From positions 8,817,144 through 8,881,143 of the forward strand of contig NZ_CP030287.1 in the NCBI RefSeq assembly GCF_003287935.1: 64,000 bases of DNA. Direction: 5' to 3'. Within the stretch, counting starts at the first letter, position 1. Each line of letters opens with the position of its first letter. Below the pieces are notes generated by a model. The model saw only the letters and a program-made list of their open reading frames with translations, did no database searches and was not told the origin of the DNA. This document shows, piece after piece, positions 44,735 to 54,039 of this stretch. The position numbers were made by a program, and so were the translations under genes. This DNA comes from Streptomyces sp. ICC1. GTDB taxonomy: Bacteria; Actinomycetota; Actinomycetes; Streptomycetales; Streptomycetaceae.

Positions 44735-45430
44735 GTGCAGCTCCACACCCACACTTGGGGAGAAGGCGACCGCGTCGCCCTCCTGATCCACGGGATCATG
44801 GCCGACCACCGGACCTGGCGCCGGGTCGGGCCCGCCCTCGCCGACCTCGGCTACCGCGTCATCGCCGTGGACCTGCGCGGCCACGGCGAGAGCGGCCGGG
44901 GCGAGTACGGCCCGGAGGCCTTCGCCGACGACGTGGTCGAGACGCTGCCGACCGGCGCGGAACTCGCCATCGGCCACTCCCTCGGCGGTCTGACCCTCTC
45001 GTACGCCGTCGAGCGCCTGCAGCCGCGCCGCGCCGTGTACTCCGACCCCGCATGGCACCTGGCGACCCCCGAGCCGGGCTTCGGCCCCGAGATGTTCGCC
45101 CAGTTCAAGGCCGCGCCCAAGGGGCAGATCCAGGCGATGAACCCGCGCTGGGAGGAGGCCGACGTCGACATCGAGCTGGAGACGCTGGCCGTCTGGGACG
45201 AGGCGACCGCGCTGAGCCTGGCTCCGCTGATGGGCGCGGACCTGCTGCCGGCCGCGCCGGTGGTCCCGTCGCTCGTGCAGCTGGCAGACCCGAGCTTCCT
45301 GATCTCACAGGAGCGCGCGGCGGTCCTCGAGGCGCGCGGCTTCGAGGTCCGCTCGGTGCCCGGCGCCGGCCACACCATCCACCGCGATGACTTCGACGGC
45401 TTCATGGCATCGCTCGAGGGCTGGATCTAA
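44735..45430 (+). CDS. Alpha/beta-hydrolase fold enzyme
   Basis: Start GTG 44735 preferred because AAGGAAAGG lies 8 nt upstream; ATG 44714 is also in frame. About 231 residues. Oxyanion and core motifs: VALLIHGIMADHRTWRRVGP, VIAVDLRGHGESGRG, nucleophile elbow AIGHSLGG (Ser), and the late catalytic His in GAGHTIHRDD. Cytoplasmic, single domain; esterase or peptidase-like specificity cannot be told. It is convergent with the FUSC gene: the stops overlap by 3 nt and a perfect hairpin lies beyond. Confidence 0.87.
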   Translation: MQLHTHTWGEGDRVALLIHGIMADHRTWRRVGPALADLGYRVIAVDLRGHGESGRGEYGPEAFADDVVETLPTGAELAIGHSLGGLTLSYAVERLQPRRAVYSDPAWHLATPEPGFGPEMFAQFKAAPKGQIQAMNPRWEEADVDIELETLAVWDEATALSLAPLMGADLLPAAPVVPSLVQLADPSFLISQERAAVLEARGFEVRSVPGAGHTIHRDDFDGFMASLEGWI

Positions 45431-47625
45431 CTCCAGCCCCCACCGCCCTGCGGGCTGGCCCGCAGGGCGGTGGGCGTTGGGGGGTGGGGCGACGCGCGTG
45501 AGATCGTCGGCGGCGTCGGATGTGTCAAGGAGCGCGGGCCGGACGGTTCGGCCGGGCCGGAAGGGTCCGCCGGGCCGGAAAGGTCCGCCGGGCCGGGGGT
45601 GTTCGAGGCGCCCGGGGCGTTCGGCGGCTCCGCGAGGTCGGCCACGCGGAGCAGGGCCGCCGCCACCCGGGCCCCGTACTCCCTGACCGCGGCCTCCTCG
45701 TGCGGTCCGGGCAGCGGTCCGGCCTGGGCGCCGAGGAGCCGCAGATTGCCCCAGAGCACCTTGTGCCCGGCCATGATCGCGGCCTGCCAGTCCCGGCCCG
45801 GTCCGGCCGGACGCTGCCGCTCGGCCTGGTACTGGGCGTACGCGGTCTCCGTCATCACCAGCGAGTGCCGGACCCGCTGGTCCGCGCCCTCGGGGCCGGT
45901 CCGCCCGACGGCGGCCGTGACCCCCCGGACGTCGTCGGCGGCGGCACGCAGCAACTCGGCGACGGCGCGGCCCAGTTCGTCGTGGGCGCCGTGCGGCCAC
46001 GCCAGTAGTCCGCACACGATTCCGATGGCGCTGCCGACCGTGACGTCCAGGAACCTGACTTCGGCCAACTGCCAGGTGACGGGCGCCAGCTGGGCGAAGG
46101 CCATGGCGATGACCAGGGTGAACATCGCCTGGGCCCAGCCCACTCCGCGCACCGGGCCGACGCAGAAGGCGACGAGCATCAGCGGCGGCAGCACGATCTC
46201 GTACAGGAGGCTCGCCTCTCCGGCCAGCACGAGGATCCCGCCCGCGGCGAGCGCGCCCAGGCACGTGCCGATCAGGGCCAGGCGGACGGTGGCCCGGGTC
46301 TGCACGGCGGTGGTGCGGGTCAGGCTGAGGACAGCGAGCATCGCCCAGAATCCGTGCGGCAGGGAGACGAGCCCGGCGACGGTGCGGGCGGCGGCGAGGG
46401 CGAGGCCCAGTCGGACGGCGTTCTGGAAGTGCACGGACCTGGGCCCGGTGTGCCCGGAGAGGCGGAACCACCAGAGCCGGAGCGTGCTCGGGCGCGCGTA
46501 CCAGAACAGGTCGGGCGGTTCGGCCCCGGAGGCCGGTCCGGGTTCCGGTGCGCGCGCCGCCCCCGCCCCCGGTCCCGGTCCGGGCCACGGTTCCGGGGCC
46601 GCCGCGCGCCCCCGTACGGCGATCTCGGCCGCACCGCGCAGGACGAGCGCGGCGTCCGCCAGCTCCACCAGCGTGGCGCGCCGCAGCCCCGAGCCGGACT
46701 CGGGCGCCGGAGCCGCGACGAGGGAGCCCCGCAGGTCCCGCAGGGCGGCGGTGCCGGTGGCGGGCGCTCGCCCCTCCCGGAGCAGGGCGGCGGTCGCGGT
46801 CGCCGACTCCCGTACGGACCGTACGAGGTCCAGCCCGGCCGGATCCGCCCGCCGGCCGGGCGCCGGCGGGGGCAGGGCCCGCAGGCAGGACAGCAGGGTC
46901 CGGGCCGCCAGCCCGGTGTGGGCCAGCGCGCGCTCCCGCACGCCGGGCCCGGCGGGCCGCTCCGCCTCCGGGACCCGGGAGGGCCGCATGGCTTGGGCGG
47001 TCTCCGAGGCCCGGGCCCGTTCCGCGTCGGAGAGCGTGTGGGGCGGCTCCTCCAGGGCGGCGGCGCACCGCGCGGCCTCGTCAGCGGCCGAGGCGGCCCG
47101 GTCCCGGTAGCGGGCGACGGGCGGGTCGGGCAGCAGGTACCTCTCGGCGAGGACCAGGAGCAGGACCCCGATGACGGTGCCGGCCAGCCGGCGGCCGAGG
47201 CCGTCGGGGGCGTACGGCGGGAAGCTGGGCAGGATGTACAGGAGCTGGAGCCCGGGTCCGGCGCCCGCCTGGCGGGGTCCGGCGGCCGAGCCGAAGGCCA
47301 GGCAGAAGCCGATGACCAGCATGCCGGCCACCGCGGCCCACGTCCGTACGGCGAGCCAGGTCCCCACGGCCACGAGCGCGCAGGCGAAGGGGAGCAGACG
47401 GACCATGAGCGCGGCCCGCTGCCGGCCGCTGCCGGGCAGCTGGGACAGCGCGCCCAGCGAGACGGCGGTGAAGAGGGCGTAGGTGGCGCCGACGGGCTGG
47501 TCCAGGCCGTACAGGAACCCGTAGAAGCCGGCGCAGGCGGCGAGCGTGACCCGGACGGCCCGCCGCGCGGCCGCCGGCAGGGGGCCGGTGCCCATCCGCA
47601 GCTCCACGAGGGCACGCACCCCCAC
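45427..47625 (-). CDS. FUSC-family integral membrane protein
   Basis: 732 residues from GTG 47625 (M11 at 47595 is an alternative). Two blocks of membrane helices: N-terminal (VTLAACAGFYGFLYGLDQPV to GTVIGVLLLVLAERYLL) and C-terminal (FWAMLAVLSLTRTTAVQTRA to GSAIGIVCGLLAWPHG), with cytoplasmic regions after each, the architecture of FUSC/YccS-like aromatic-acid or fusaric-acid efflux proteins. The tail is Pro/Ser-rich and is encoded through the terminator hairpin. The adapter begins 7 bp upstream of the start, so the promoter is missing. Confidence 0.85.
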   Translation of the reverse strand: MGVRALVELRMGTGPLPAAARRAVRVTLAACAGFYGFLYGLDQPVGATYALFTAVSLGALSQLPGSGRQRAALMVRLLPFACALVAVGTWLAVRTWAAVAGMLVIGFCLAFGSAAGPRQAGAGPGLQLLYILPSFPPYAPDGLGRRLAGTVIGVLLLVLAERYLLPDPPVARYRDRAASAADEAARCAAALEEPPHTLSDAERARASETAQAMRPSRVPEAERPAGPGVRERALAHTGLAARTLLSCLRALPPPAPGRRADPAGLDLVRSVRESATATAALLREGRAPATGTAALRDLRGSLVAAPAPESGSGLRRATLVELADAALVLRGAAEIAVRGRAAAPEPWPGPGPGAGAARAPEPGPASGAEPPDLFWYARPSTLRLWWFRLSGHTGPRSVHFQNAVRLGLALAAARTVAGLVSLPHGFWAMLAVLSLTRTTAVQTRATVRLALIGTCLGALAAGGILVLAGEASLLYEIVLPPLMLVAFCVGPVRGVGWAQAMFTLVIAMAFAQLAPVTWQLAEVRFLDVTVGSAIGIVCGLLAWPHGAHDELGRAVAELLRAAADDVRGVTAAVGRTGPEGADQRVRHSLVMTETAYAQYQAERQRPAGPGRDWQAAIMAGHKVLWGNLRLLGAQAGPLPGPHEEAAVREYGARVAAALLRVADLAEPPNAPGASNTPGPADLSGPADPSGPAEPSGPRSLTHPTPPTISRASPHPPTPTALRASPQGGGGWS
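45439..45474. terminator. Bidirectional terminator hairpin
   Basis: Perfect 16-bp stem (45439-45454 with 45459-45474), CTGG loop, between convergent genes. It lies within the last codons of the FUSC gene. Confidence 0.85.
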
Positions 47626-47631
47626 AGCCTA

Positions 47632-47665
47632 GTCTCGTGGGCTCGGAGATGGGTATAAGAGGCAG
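47632..47665 (+). other. Nextera Read-2 (i7-side) adapter, nearly exact
   Basis: 34 nt beginning GTCTCGTGGGCTCGGAGAT match the Read-2 transposon adapter with only two substitutions. The clearest single proof of an artificial join in the window. Confidence 0.97.
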
Positions 47666-48785
47666 GAGGGGCGCTGGTCGGCGTCGTAGCCCCAGGGTTT
47701 GCGTTCCATGCCGAAGCCGGTCCAGGCCGCGGTGAAGCGGGTGGCTTCGATGAGGGTCTGGTAGCCCATGAACTCGGCGAAGGACTCGTTGAGCCAGATG
47801 TCGTCCCACCAGCTGAGGGTGACGAGGTCGCCGAACCACATGTGGGCCATCTCGTGCGCGATGGTCAGGGCGCGCCGCTGGCGTTCGGCGTCGGTGACGG
47901 CGGAGCGGAAGACGTATTCCTCGCGGAAGGTGACCAGGCCGGGGTTCTCCATGGCGCCCGCGTTGAACTCGGGGACGAAGGCCTGGTCGTAGGAGTCGAA
48001 GGGGTAGGGCTCGGTGAACTTCTCGTGGAAGCGGTCGTAGCAGGCGGTGGTGATGTCGAGGATCTCGTCGGCGTCGGCGTCGAGGTGCGGGGCGAGGGAG
48101 CGGCGGCAGTGGAGGGCGAAGGGGAGCCCGGCGTGCTCGGTGCGGACGCTGTGCCAGGGGCCCGCGGCGACGGCGGCGAGGTAGGTGGAGATGACGGGGG
48201 TGGGGGCGGTCTTCCAGATGCCGGCCTCGGAGGCGGATCCGTCGCCCGAGCTGTCGCCCGAGGCGTCGCCGCTGTCGCCGTACCGCTCGCCGATGCGGTG
48301 GTGATGCCGTTGGCGAGGACGGTCCAGTGGGTGGGGGCGGTGACGGTGAACTCGAAGACGGCCTTGAGGTCGGGCTGGTCGAAGGCCGGGAAGACCCGCT
48401 GGACGTCGTCCAGGAACATCTGGGTGTAGACGTACGTCTCCCCGTCCGCGGGGTCGGTGAAGCGGTGCAGGCCTTCGCCGGTGCGGGAGTAGCGCATGCG
48501 GGCGTCGACGCGCAGCTCGTGGGGGCCTTCGGTGAGGCCGGTGAGCGGGAGGCGGCCGTCGGTGAGGCCGGCCGGGTCGAGGGGGTGTCCGTCGAGTTCG
48601 GCGGAGCGCAGTTCGTCCGGTTTCAGCTCGAGGAAGGTGTCTCCGGCGGTGCGGGCGGCGAACCGGATGACGGTGCTGGATTCGAACGTCTCGTCGCCGG
48701 TGGTGAGGTCGAGGGCGACCTCGTAGTGCCGGATGTCGAGGATCTGGGCTCGGAGCTGCGCTTCGTTGCGCGTCAATGCGGACAT
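47666..48785 (-). pseudogene. pepN: Aminopeptidase N, frameshifted and truncated
   Basis: ATG 48785 starts SALTRNEAQLRAQILDIRHYE and the normal PepN N-terminal domain to TVLANGITT. Near 48300 one base is missing: inserting one C restores TRIGERYGDSGD and leads into the catalytic region GAMENPGLVTFREEYVFRSA, ALTIAHEMAHMWFGDLVTLSWWDD and LNESFAEFMGY (zinc HExxH-x18-E). At 47666 the adapter cuts the gene after about 370 of the usual 850 residues. The frameshift is likely a consensus error, not a real pseudogene, since catalytic residues on both sides are intact. Confidence 0.85.
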
Positions 48786-48826
48786 GGGGCCCATGCTGCC
48801 GGATTGCGGCGCCGGGCCCCAGGGGC

Positions 48827-49138
48827 TTATTCCTCGCCGGCCGCGATGGTCTCGTGGTGGCGGATGACCTCGGCGATGATGAAGTTGAGGAGCTTCTCCG
48901 CGAAGGCGGGGTCGAGTTTGGCGTTCTCGGCGAGTTCGCGGAGCCGGGCGATCTGGCTGGCCTCGCGGCCCGCGTCGGCCGGGGGAAGCTGGTGGCGGGC
49001 CTTGAGGTGGCCGACCTGCTGGGTGCACTTGAAGCGCTCGGCGAGCATGTGCACGACGGCCGCGTCGATGTTGTCGATGCTGTCCCTCAGACGGGCCAGT
49101 TCGGCGGTGACGTTCTCGTCGATGTCGCTGGTGTTCAT
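48827..49138 (-). CDS. Chorismate mutase (AroQ type)
   Basis: 103 residues from ATG 49138. AroQ helical pattern: LARLRDSIDNIDAAVVHMLAERF, then HLKARHQLPPADAGRE (ligand-binding Lys/Arg), and LLNFIIAEVIRHHETIA. It converts chorismate to prephenate in Phe/Tyr synthesis; no fused dehydratase or signal peptide, so it is the cytoplasmic monofunctional form common in actinobacteria. 41 bp upstream of pepN on the same strand, which may be an operon. Complete. Confidence 0.9.
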   Translation of the reverse strand: MNTSDIDENVTAELARLRDSIDNIDAAVVHMLAERFKCTQQVGHLKARHQLPPADAGREASQIARLRELAENAKLDPAFAEKLLNFIIAEVIRHHETIAAGEE

Positions 49139-49301
49139 GGTTCCCGAGAATACGTGGCGTACGGGCGTTGGTCCTCGGCCAGTCGGCCAGTGAGACGGCG
49201 GGTGCCGCGCGGTGTCCCGGTCCGGGGCGGTCTGGATGGATCTGGGATCGGGCGCACGTCCGGGCAGCGGCGGGACGGCCCGAGCCGTCCGGCGGGACGG
49301 C

Positions 49302-49735
49302 CTAGTGCAGCGGCAGGAGCGCCGTGACGAGCCAGCCGCCTTCGGGGGCGGGGCCGGCGGTGAGGGAGCCGCCGAGGGCTGCGGCGCGCTCGGCCATGCC
49401 GACGAGGCCGTAGCCGCCGCCGCGGGCGTTCTCGGAGAGTCTGGCGGGGCGGCCGCCGTCGTCGGCGATGCGGACTTCCAGGCCGGCCGGGACGGTGCGC
49501 AGGCCGATGCGGACGGCGGTGGCGGTGGCGGCGTGTTTGCCGATGTTGGTGAGGGCTTCGAGGACGATGCGGTGGGCGGTGGCGGCGACGTCGGCGGGGA
49601 GCCTGGCGTCGAGGCCCGTCTCGATGTAGAGGGCGACGGGCGGGCCGGTGGCGGCGAAGCGTTCCACCAGTCCGCGGATCTCGCGGAGGCCGGCGACGGG
49701 GGCGGTGCCGGGGCCCCCGCCGACGAGGCAGTATG
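49302..49735 (-). CDS. Histidine kinase C-terminal fragment (HATPase domain)
   Basis: About 140 residues: LREIRGLVERFAATGPPVAL, AAHRIVLEALTNIGKHA (N-box), EVRIADDGGRP (G1-like) and GGGYGLVGMAERAAALGGSL (G2), stop TAG at 49302. A DesK/NarX-class ATPase domain with its sensor and HisKA_3 helix missing. The frame loses identity near 49735, just before the CPBP gene on the opposite strand, suggesting another adapter-less junction. The usual LuxR-type partner regulator is not adjacent. Confidence 0.7.
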
Positions 49736-49810
49736 GGGTGATCGCAGAGGACTGCCCCGGTGACGCGTCGCGGTGACACGGCACGGTGGGCGGCGGGACG
49801 GGAGGCACGC

Positions 49811-50614
49811 GTGCGCACGGAGCCGGAAGCGGTGATCGGAGAGCTCGGCGGGGGCCGGGACGGGCGCGGGACCTTGCGCTCCGAGACGCTCCTCGTGCTC
49901 GCGCTGTCCCTGGGCGCGAGCGGAGTCTCGGCGCTGATCAGCTTCATCGGCTCGCTGACCAAGCCGGGCGGCCTCAAGGATCAGGCCGCCACGCTCAACG
50001 GCTCGTACGCGCCCGGCCGGCCGTGGCTGGACCTGGCCTGGCAGCTGTTCGGCATCGCGAGCGCGCTCGTCCCCGTACTGCTCGTCGCGCACCTGCTGAC
50101 CCGCGAGGGCGCGCCGGGACTGCGGGTACTGGGCTTCGACCGCACCCGGCCCTGGTCGGACCTGGGCCGGGGCACGCTCGTCGCCGCCTGCATCGGCAGC
50201 GCCGGCCTGGCCTTCTACCTGGGGGCCCGGGCGACCGGCTTCAACCTCACGGTGGTGCCGGAGAACCTGCCCGACGTGTGGTGGAAGTTCCCCGTACTGA
50301 TCCTCTCCGCGGTGCAGAACTCCGTGGTGGAGGAGGTCATCGTGCTGGCGTACCTGCTGCGCCGGCTCGACCAGCTGGGCTGGTCGCCGATGGCCGCGCT
50401 GCTGGTCAGCTCCGTGCTGCGCGGCTCTTACCACCTCTACCAGGGCATCGGCGGGTTCATCGGCAACGTGGTGATGGGCGTCGTCTTCGTCCTCGCCTAC
50501 CGGCGCTGGGGCCGGGTCGGGCCGCTCGTCGTCGCGCACGCGCTGCTCGACATCGTGGCCTTCGGCGGGTACGCCCTGCTCGCGGGCAAGGTGGGCTGGC
50601 TGCCCACCCCGTAG
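49811..50614 (+). CDS. CPBP-family intramembrane metalloprotease (CAAX-like)
   Basis: 267 residues from GTG 49811, GGAGG five bases upstream. Several membrane helices (LLVLALSLGASGVSALISFI, FGIASALVPVLLVAHLL, GTLVAACIGSAGLAFYLGA). The ABI/CPBP motifs are present: NSVVEEVIVLAYLLRRL (EExxxR-like, with VVEEVI) and SSVLRGSYHLYQGIGGFIGN plus VVAHALLDIVAF (histidines). Bacterial CPBP proteins are thought to be intramembrane glutamic-type proteases acting in self-immunity or processing. No bacteriocin gene is visible nearby. Complete. Confidence 0.85.
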   Translation: MRTEPEAVIGELGGGRDGRGTLRSETLLVLALSLGASGVSALISFIGSLTKPGGLKDQAATLNGSYAPGRPWLDLAWQLFGIASALVPVLLVAHLLTREGAPGLRVLGFDRTRPWSDLGRGTLVAACIGSAGLAFYLGARATGFNLTVVPENLPDVWWKFPVLILSAVQNSVVEEVIVLAYLLRRLDQLGWSPMAALLVSSVLRGSYHLYQGIGGFIGNVVMGVVFVLAYRRWGRVGPLVVAHALLDIVAFGGYALLAGKVGWLPTP

Positions 50615-50646
50615 GGGCGCGCCGGGGCACGCCCCGGCGCGGTCGC

Positions 50647-51465
50647 TCAGGGTGCGGTGAGCAGTTCGCCGTCGATGACGGTGACGGCTCGGCCCGTCAG
50701 CAGCGTACGGTCGCCCGCGAGCCGGACCGCGACCAGCCCGGTGCGGGCTCCGCCCTGGAGGCCGACGAGCTCGGTGCGGCCCAGGCGCGCGGCCCAGAAG
50801 GGGGCCAGCGCGGTGTGGGCGCTGCCCGTGACCGGGTCCTCGTCGATGCCGAGGGCCGGGAAGAAGCCGCGGGAGACGAAGTCGTAGCCGCGGGAGGGGT
50901 CCTCGGCGGGGGCGGTGACGATGATCCCCCGGCGGCCGTAGCCGCGCAGGGCGGCCAGGTCGGGCGCGAGCTCGCGTACGGTCCGCTCGTCCGCCAGCTC
51001 CACGACCAGGTCGCCGATGTGCGCGGAGGTGTCGTGGACGGACTTCATCCTGGCTCCCAGGGCCTGCCCGACCTCGGCGACGGGCTCGACCTCGGTGAGG
51101 GAGGACGTGGGGAAGTCCATGGTGATCGTCCCGTCCTGCGCGGCCTCGGCGGTGAGGACGCCGCACCGGGCGGTGAAGCGGATCAGCCCGCTCGCGAGGC
51201 CGCTGGTGGCGAGGACGTGCGCGGTGGCGAGGGTCGCGTGGCCGCACATGTCGACCTCGCCCGTCGGCGTGAACCAGCGCAGCGCCCAGTCCGCGTCGCC
51301 GCCCGGCGGCAGGGGGTGGGCGAAGGCGGTCTCGGAGAGGTTGACCTCGGCGGCGACCTGCTGGAGCCAGGCGTCCGGGGGGAAGCCGCCGTCGAGGAGC
51401 AGGACTCCGGCGGGGTTGCCGGCGAAGGGGCGGTCGGTGAAGGCGTCCACGATTCTGATGCGCAT
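50647..51465 (-). CDS. PhzF-family isomerase/epimerase-like protein
   Basis: 272 residues from ATG 51465. PhzF double hot-dog barrel: RIVDAFTDRPFAGNPAGVLL, catalytic-region Glu in AEVNLSETAFAHPL, LRWFTPTGEVDMCGHATLATAHVL and DFVSRGFFPALGIDEDPVTGSAHTAL. The conserved Glu of NLSETAF and the CGHAT and DPVTGSAH motifs are intact. Members isomerise phenazine precursors or epimerise diaminopimelate-like substrates; no phenazine genes are near. Complete. Confidence 0.9.
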   Translation of the reverse strand: MRIRIVDAFTDRPFAGNPAGVLLLDGGFPPDAWLQQVAAEVNLSETAFAHPLPPGGDADWALRWFTPTGEVDMCGHATLATAHVLATSGLASGLIRFTARCGVLTAEAAQDGTITMDFPTSSLTEVEPVAEVGQALGARMKSVHDTSAHIGDLVVELADERTVRELAPDLAALRGYGRRGIIVTAPAEDPSRGYDFVSRGFFPALGIDEDPVTGSAHTALAPFWAARLGRTELVGLQGGARTGLVAVRLAGDRTLLTGRAVTVIDGELLTAP

Positions 51466-51539
51466 GCCGCCGACCGTAGGGACACGGTGGAAGCGGCCGC
51501 AAAGGCCAATCGGGGATGGCTGGCCTGGGCGGGCGGCTC

Positions 51540-51857
51540 CCGGGGGAGCAGCCCGGCCAGGCCGCGCAGGGCGGCGGCCAGGCGGGGCAGGACCGGCGGG
51601 ACGGGGTCCGGGCGGGCGGAGGCCGCGGCCAGCGACTGCTGGGCCTAGGTGACCCGGCGGAGCTCGGCGGGGCGGGCCCGGGCCATCAGCCGCCAGACGC
51701 TCCGGCCGACCGCCGTGAACGGGGTCCCGGGCGGCACCTCGACCAGGGGCAGCCCGTGGCGGGCACAGGCCTCGACGAGGGACCGCGGCACGGTCTTGCC
51801 CGTTCTGGCCTGGGGCCCCTGCGAGGACCCCGGGGACGGTTTCGAGTGCGCGACCGT
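51540..51857 (-). pseudogene. PucR-type regulator N-terminal fragment with in-frame stop
   Basis: Minus strand reads VPRSLVEACARHGLPLVEVP, PGTPFTAVGRSVWRLMARAR, AELRRVT, then TAG (51645-51647, where GAG would continue) and AQQSLAAASARPDPVPPVLP. This is the PucR N-terminal domain pattern (ACARHGLPLxEVP...PFxAVxRxV...AQQxL). Its upstream end is a fold-back repeat at 51857, and downstream it dissolves before the PhzF start. So it is a fragment with a probable single-base error, not a functional gene. Confidence 0.55.
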
Positions 51858-51947
51858 CCGGCCGGTGGGTTGGCGGCAGTCCAGTGGTACGAGAGCGGTC
51901 GCGCACTCGACACCGTCCCCGGGGTCCTCGCAGGAGCCCCAGGCCAG
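51805..51947. repeat. 52-bp inverted repeat with two mismatches (fold-back junction)
   Basis: 51805-51856 and 51896-51947 are reverse complements with two mismatches, separated by 39 nt. It sits between the PucR fragment and the kelch oxidase C-terminus and replaces the natural end of the latter. Confidence 0.85.
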
Positions 51948-53729
51948 CACGAGCACGGGCGGGGCGGCGGCGTTCGGCGGGGCCTGGAGGGTGAGGACGT
52001 TGCCCGCGCGCCGCTTGACGCGCAGCTCCAGGTGGCGCTGGCTGGTGTTGACCGCGTGCGTGGCGGTGGTGGGCGCCAGCAGCACGGCCCGCCTGACCTG
52101 GTCCGGCGTGCTCGTGGTGACCTCGAAGCGGGTGTTGTGGCCGAGCGGTCCGGCGGGCACCTTGTCGAGCACGGGGCGGGCGCCCTGGTGGAGGTAGGCG
52201 GGCTCGTAGATCTCGATGGTGCCGTTCATCTCGTCCGTGATGTCGGCGTCGTTGGCGAGCTGCTGGAGCTCGTCCCCGGTGACCATGACACGGCCGTCGG
52301 GGAGCACGAGGGCGTTGGAGTGGTAGCCGCGGGGCAGCCGCTGGGCGGGCCCGAGCTTCCAGTTGCCCTGCGCGTCGCGCAGCTCGAACTGGCGGTACTT
52401 CAGGTCTGCGTTGGGGTTCAGGACCCCGTTGCCGTAGTCGCGGATGTCGTATCCGCCGCTCGCCGTCAGCAGGGTCCCGTTCGGCATCAGCAGGGTGTTG
52501 TCCTGGGTGCGGCCGAAGGCCCGGGGCTTCTCGACGGTCCAGCGGCCCTCGGACAGCTTGTACGTGTTCGGGTCGTTGCGGTCGCCGCCGATGATCAGCG
52601 CCGAGTTGGGGCCCTCGTACCCGCCGGGCAGCGGCACGGCTCCCCCGTACACCCGGGAGGTGCCGTCGGGGCGGGCCGGGAGGTCGGTGCGGGACTCGTC
52701 GACGGGGTCGAAGGCCCATTGCTCGTCGTGGACCCGGCCGAGGCCGTAGACCAGGCCGTCGCGGAGCGAGAAGAGGTGCGGGTAGTCGCGGGTGAAGGGG
52801 GCCTTCGCCTTGAAGGGGCCGATCGGGAGGTCGCGGGGCACGTCCTTCTTCTCCCGGGGCACGGGGTGGCCCAGGGCGGGGAAGCGCTCCACGAGGGAGG
52901 TCGGCGTGCCCCAGCCCAGCTCGGACTGGCCGGACATGATGAGCTGGCGGCCGTCCGCCGCGGTCACCACGGAGGGGTACCAGCGACCGGTGGCCATGTC
53001 CTGGTTGCGGCTCCAGGTCTCGGTCCACGGGTCGAAGACGAGCGAGAGCTTGGCGCCGCTGCCGCCGTTGGCGCCGAGGTTGCCGCCGAACACGCCGAGC
53101 ATGCCGTTGGGCAGGAAGGAGTGCCCGGAGCAGAAGAACGGCGCGGGGCGCGGCGAGTTGGTGCCGTCGGGCATGTCGACCACCGGCGGGGTGACCTTGG
53201 TGAAGGCGGCTGACCCGGTGCCCTTGGCCGGGTCCCAGAGGAAGGCCCGGCCGGCGTTCGAGGGTCCGATGATGTTGGTCGGGGCGGGTTCCTTCGTGGG
53301 GTTGGTCTCGATCCGCTCGAAGGAGAAGAGCAGCACCTTGCCGGTGGGCAGCAGGGCGATGTGCGCGGCGAAGTCCGGGGAGTCGAAGTACTCCTTGAAG
53401 GCTCCGTACACCTCAGGCCTGAACTCCGCGTTGCCCTCGGTCTGTGAGGCGGTGAGGGCCTTGAGGCGGGCCTTGCGGGTGGTGTCGGGGTAGTCGGCGG
53501 CGTCCCGCAGGGCGAGCCGGGTGCGGGCGTGCTCCTGCGCGTGGTCCTCGCCGAGGTTGCGCCGCTCGTCCGGGCTGACCTCGCGGCGCACCCGTTCTGG
53601 GGCGACGTGCGGCGCGAGGTGGGCGGATCCCGGGTCGTACGGTCCTTCGTGCGCGGCCGCGGGGGAAGCGGGGAGCAGGGTGAGGAGGGTGCCTGCGACC
53701 AGGGCGCGGGCGGCTCCGGGCCCACGTCC
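51948..53729 (-). CDS. Secreted galactose-oxidase-like kelch protein, both ends incomplete
   Basis: Minus-strand frame from about 53729: a signal-like ALVAGTLLTLLPASPAAAHEG, helical segment, then kelch/beta-propeller repeats (HIALLPTGKVLLFSFERI, HSFLPNGMLGVFGGN, ATGRWYPSVVTAADGRQLIM, LMPNGTLLTASGGYDIRDYG, RGYHSNALVLPDGRVMVTGD) and the C-terminal early-set domain (APTTATHAVNTSQRHLELRV). This is the copper-radical oxidase (galactose/glyoxal oxidase) architecture, including the final THxVxxxQR motif. After APPNAAAPP the fold-back repeat replaces the terminal WYML-type strand. The start codon lies in the junction near 53735. Confidence 0.75.
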
Positions 53730-53735
53730 AGCGGG

Positions 53736-53867
53736 GCGGGCCAGTCGGGGGCGCCGCCGGTCAGCTCGTGCCCGATGCGGGTGTAGCCGCGGAAGTGCGG
53801 GGAGTTCAGGTTGCTCACGGCCAGCCGGTCGGCCTCCGGGAGCGCGAAGAAGGCCCGGGTCAGCTCC
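53736..53867 (-). CDS. Isopenicillin-N-synthase-like 2OG-Fe oxygenase, N-terminal-region fragment
   Basis: About 44 residues on the minus strand: LELTRAFFALPEADRLAVSN, NSPHFRGYTRIGHELTGGAP, DW...LDVGPEPPAP. This is the conserved FFxLPxxxR...NSPHFRGYTRxGxExTGG segment of IPNS-family dioxygenases. It is bounded by the adapter on the 5' side and by the kelch oxidase signal region on the 3' side; the HxD...H iron site is absent. Confidence 0.55.
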
Positions 53868-53930
53868 AGGATGCGGAAGAGACTGAATCGGTAGTGATCG
53901 TCGGGAGCGTCAGATGTATAGAAGGGACAG
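53868..53930 (-). other. Nextera adapter with index-like octamer (assembly junction)
   Basis: 53898-53930 matches the Read-1 adapter and mosaic end (one scrambled pair in the TATAAG part), preceded by an index-like octamer 53890-53897. A degraded i5 stub extends to about 53868. Confidence 0.88.
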
Positions 53931-53956
53931 GTATGGGGTGGGAGCGCGGGGATTGA

Positions 53957-53991
53957 TTGACAGCATCCTGTCGATATGGCAGTCTACTGTC
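53957..53991. promoter_or_regulatory. Promoter with two MarR-type operators
   Basis: Two 14-bp palindromes, GACAGCATCCTGTC (53959-53972) and GGCAGTCTACTGTC (53978-53991), centres 19 bp apart. The first overlaps a TTGACA -35 (53957-53962). They lie 50-80 bp upstream of the DJ-1 gene, whose operon ends with a MarR regulator. Confidence 0.65.
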
Positions 53992-54039
53992 ATAGAGTTG
54001 GCCCAGCGAGGTACGGCAACGGCACCGGAGGCGAGCACG

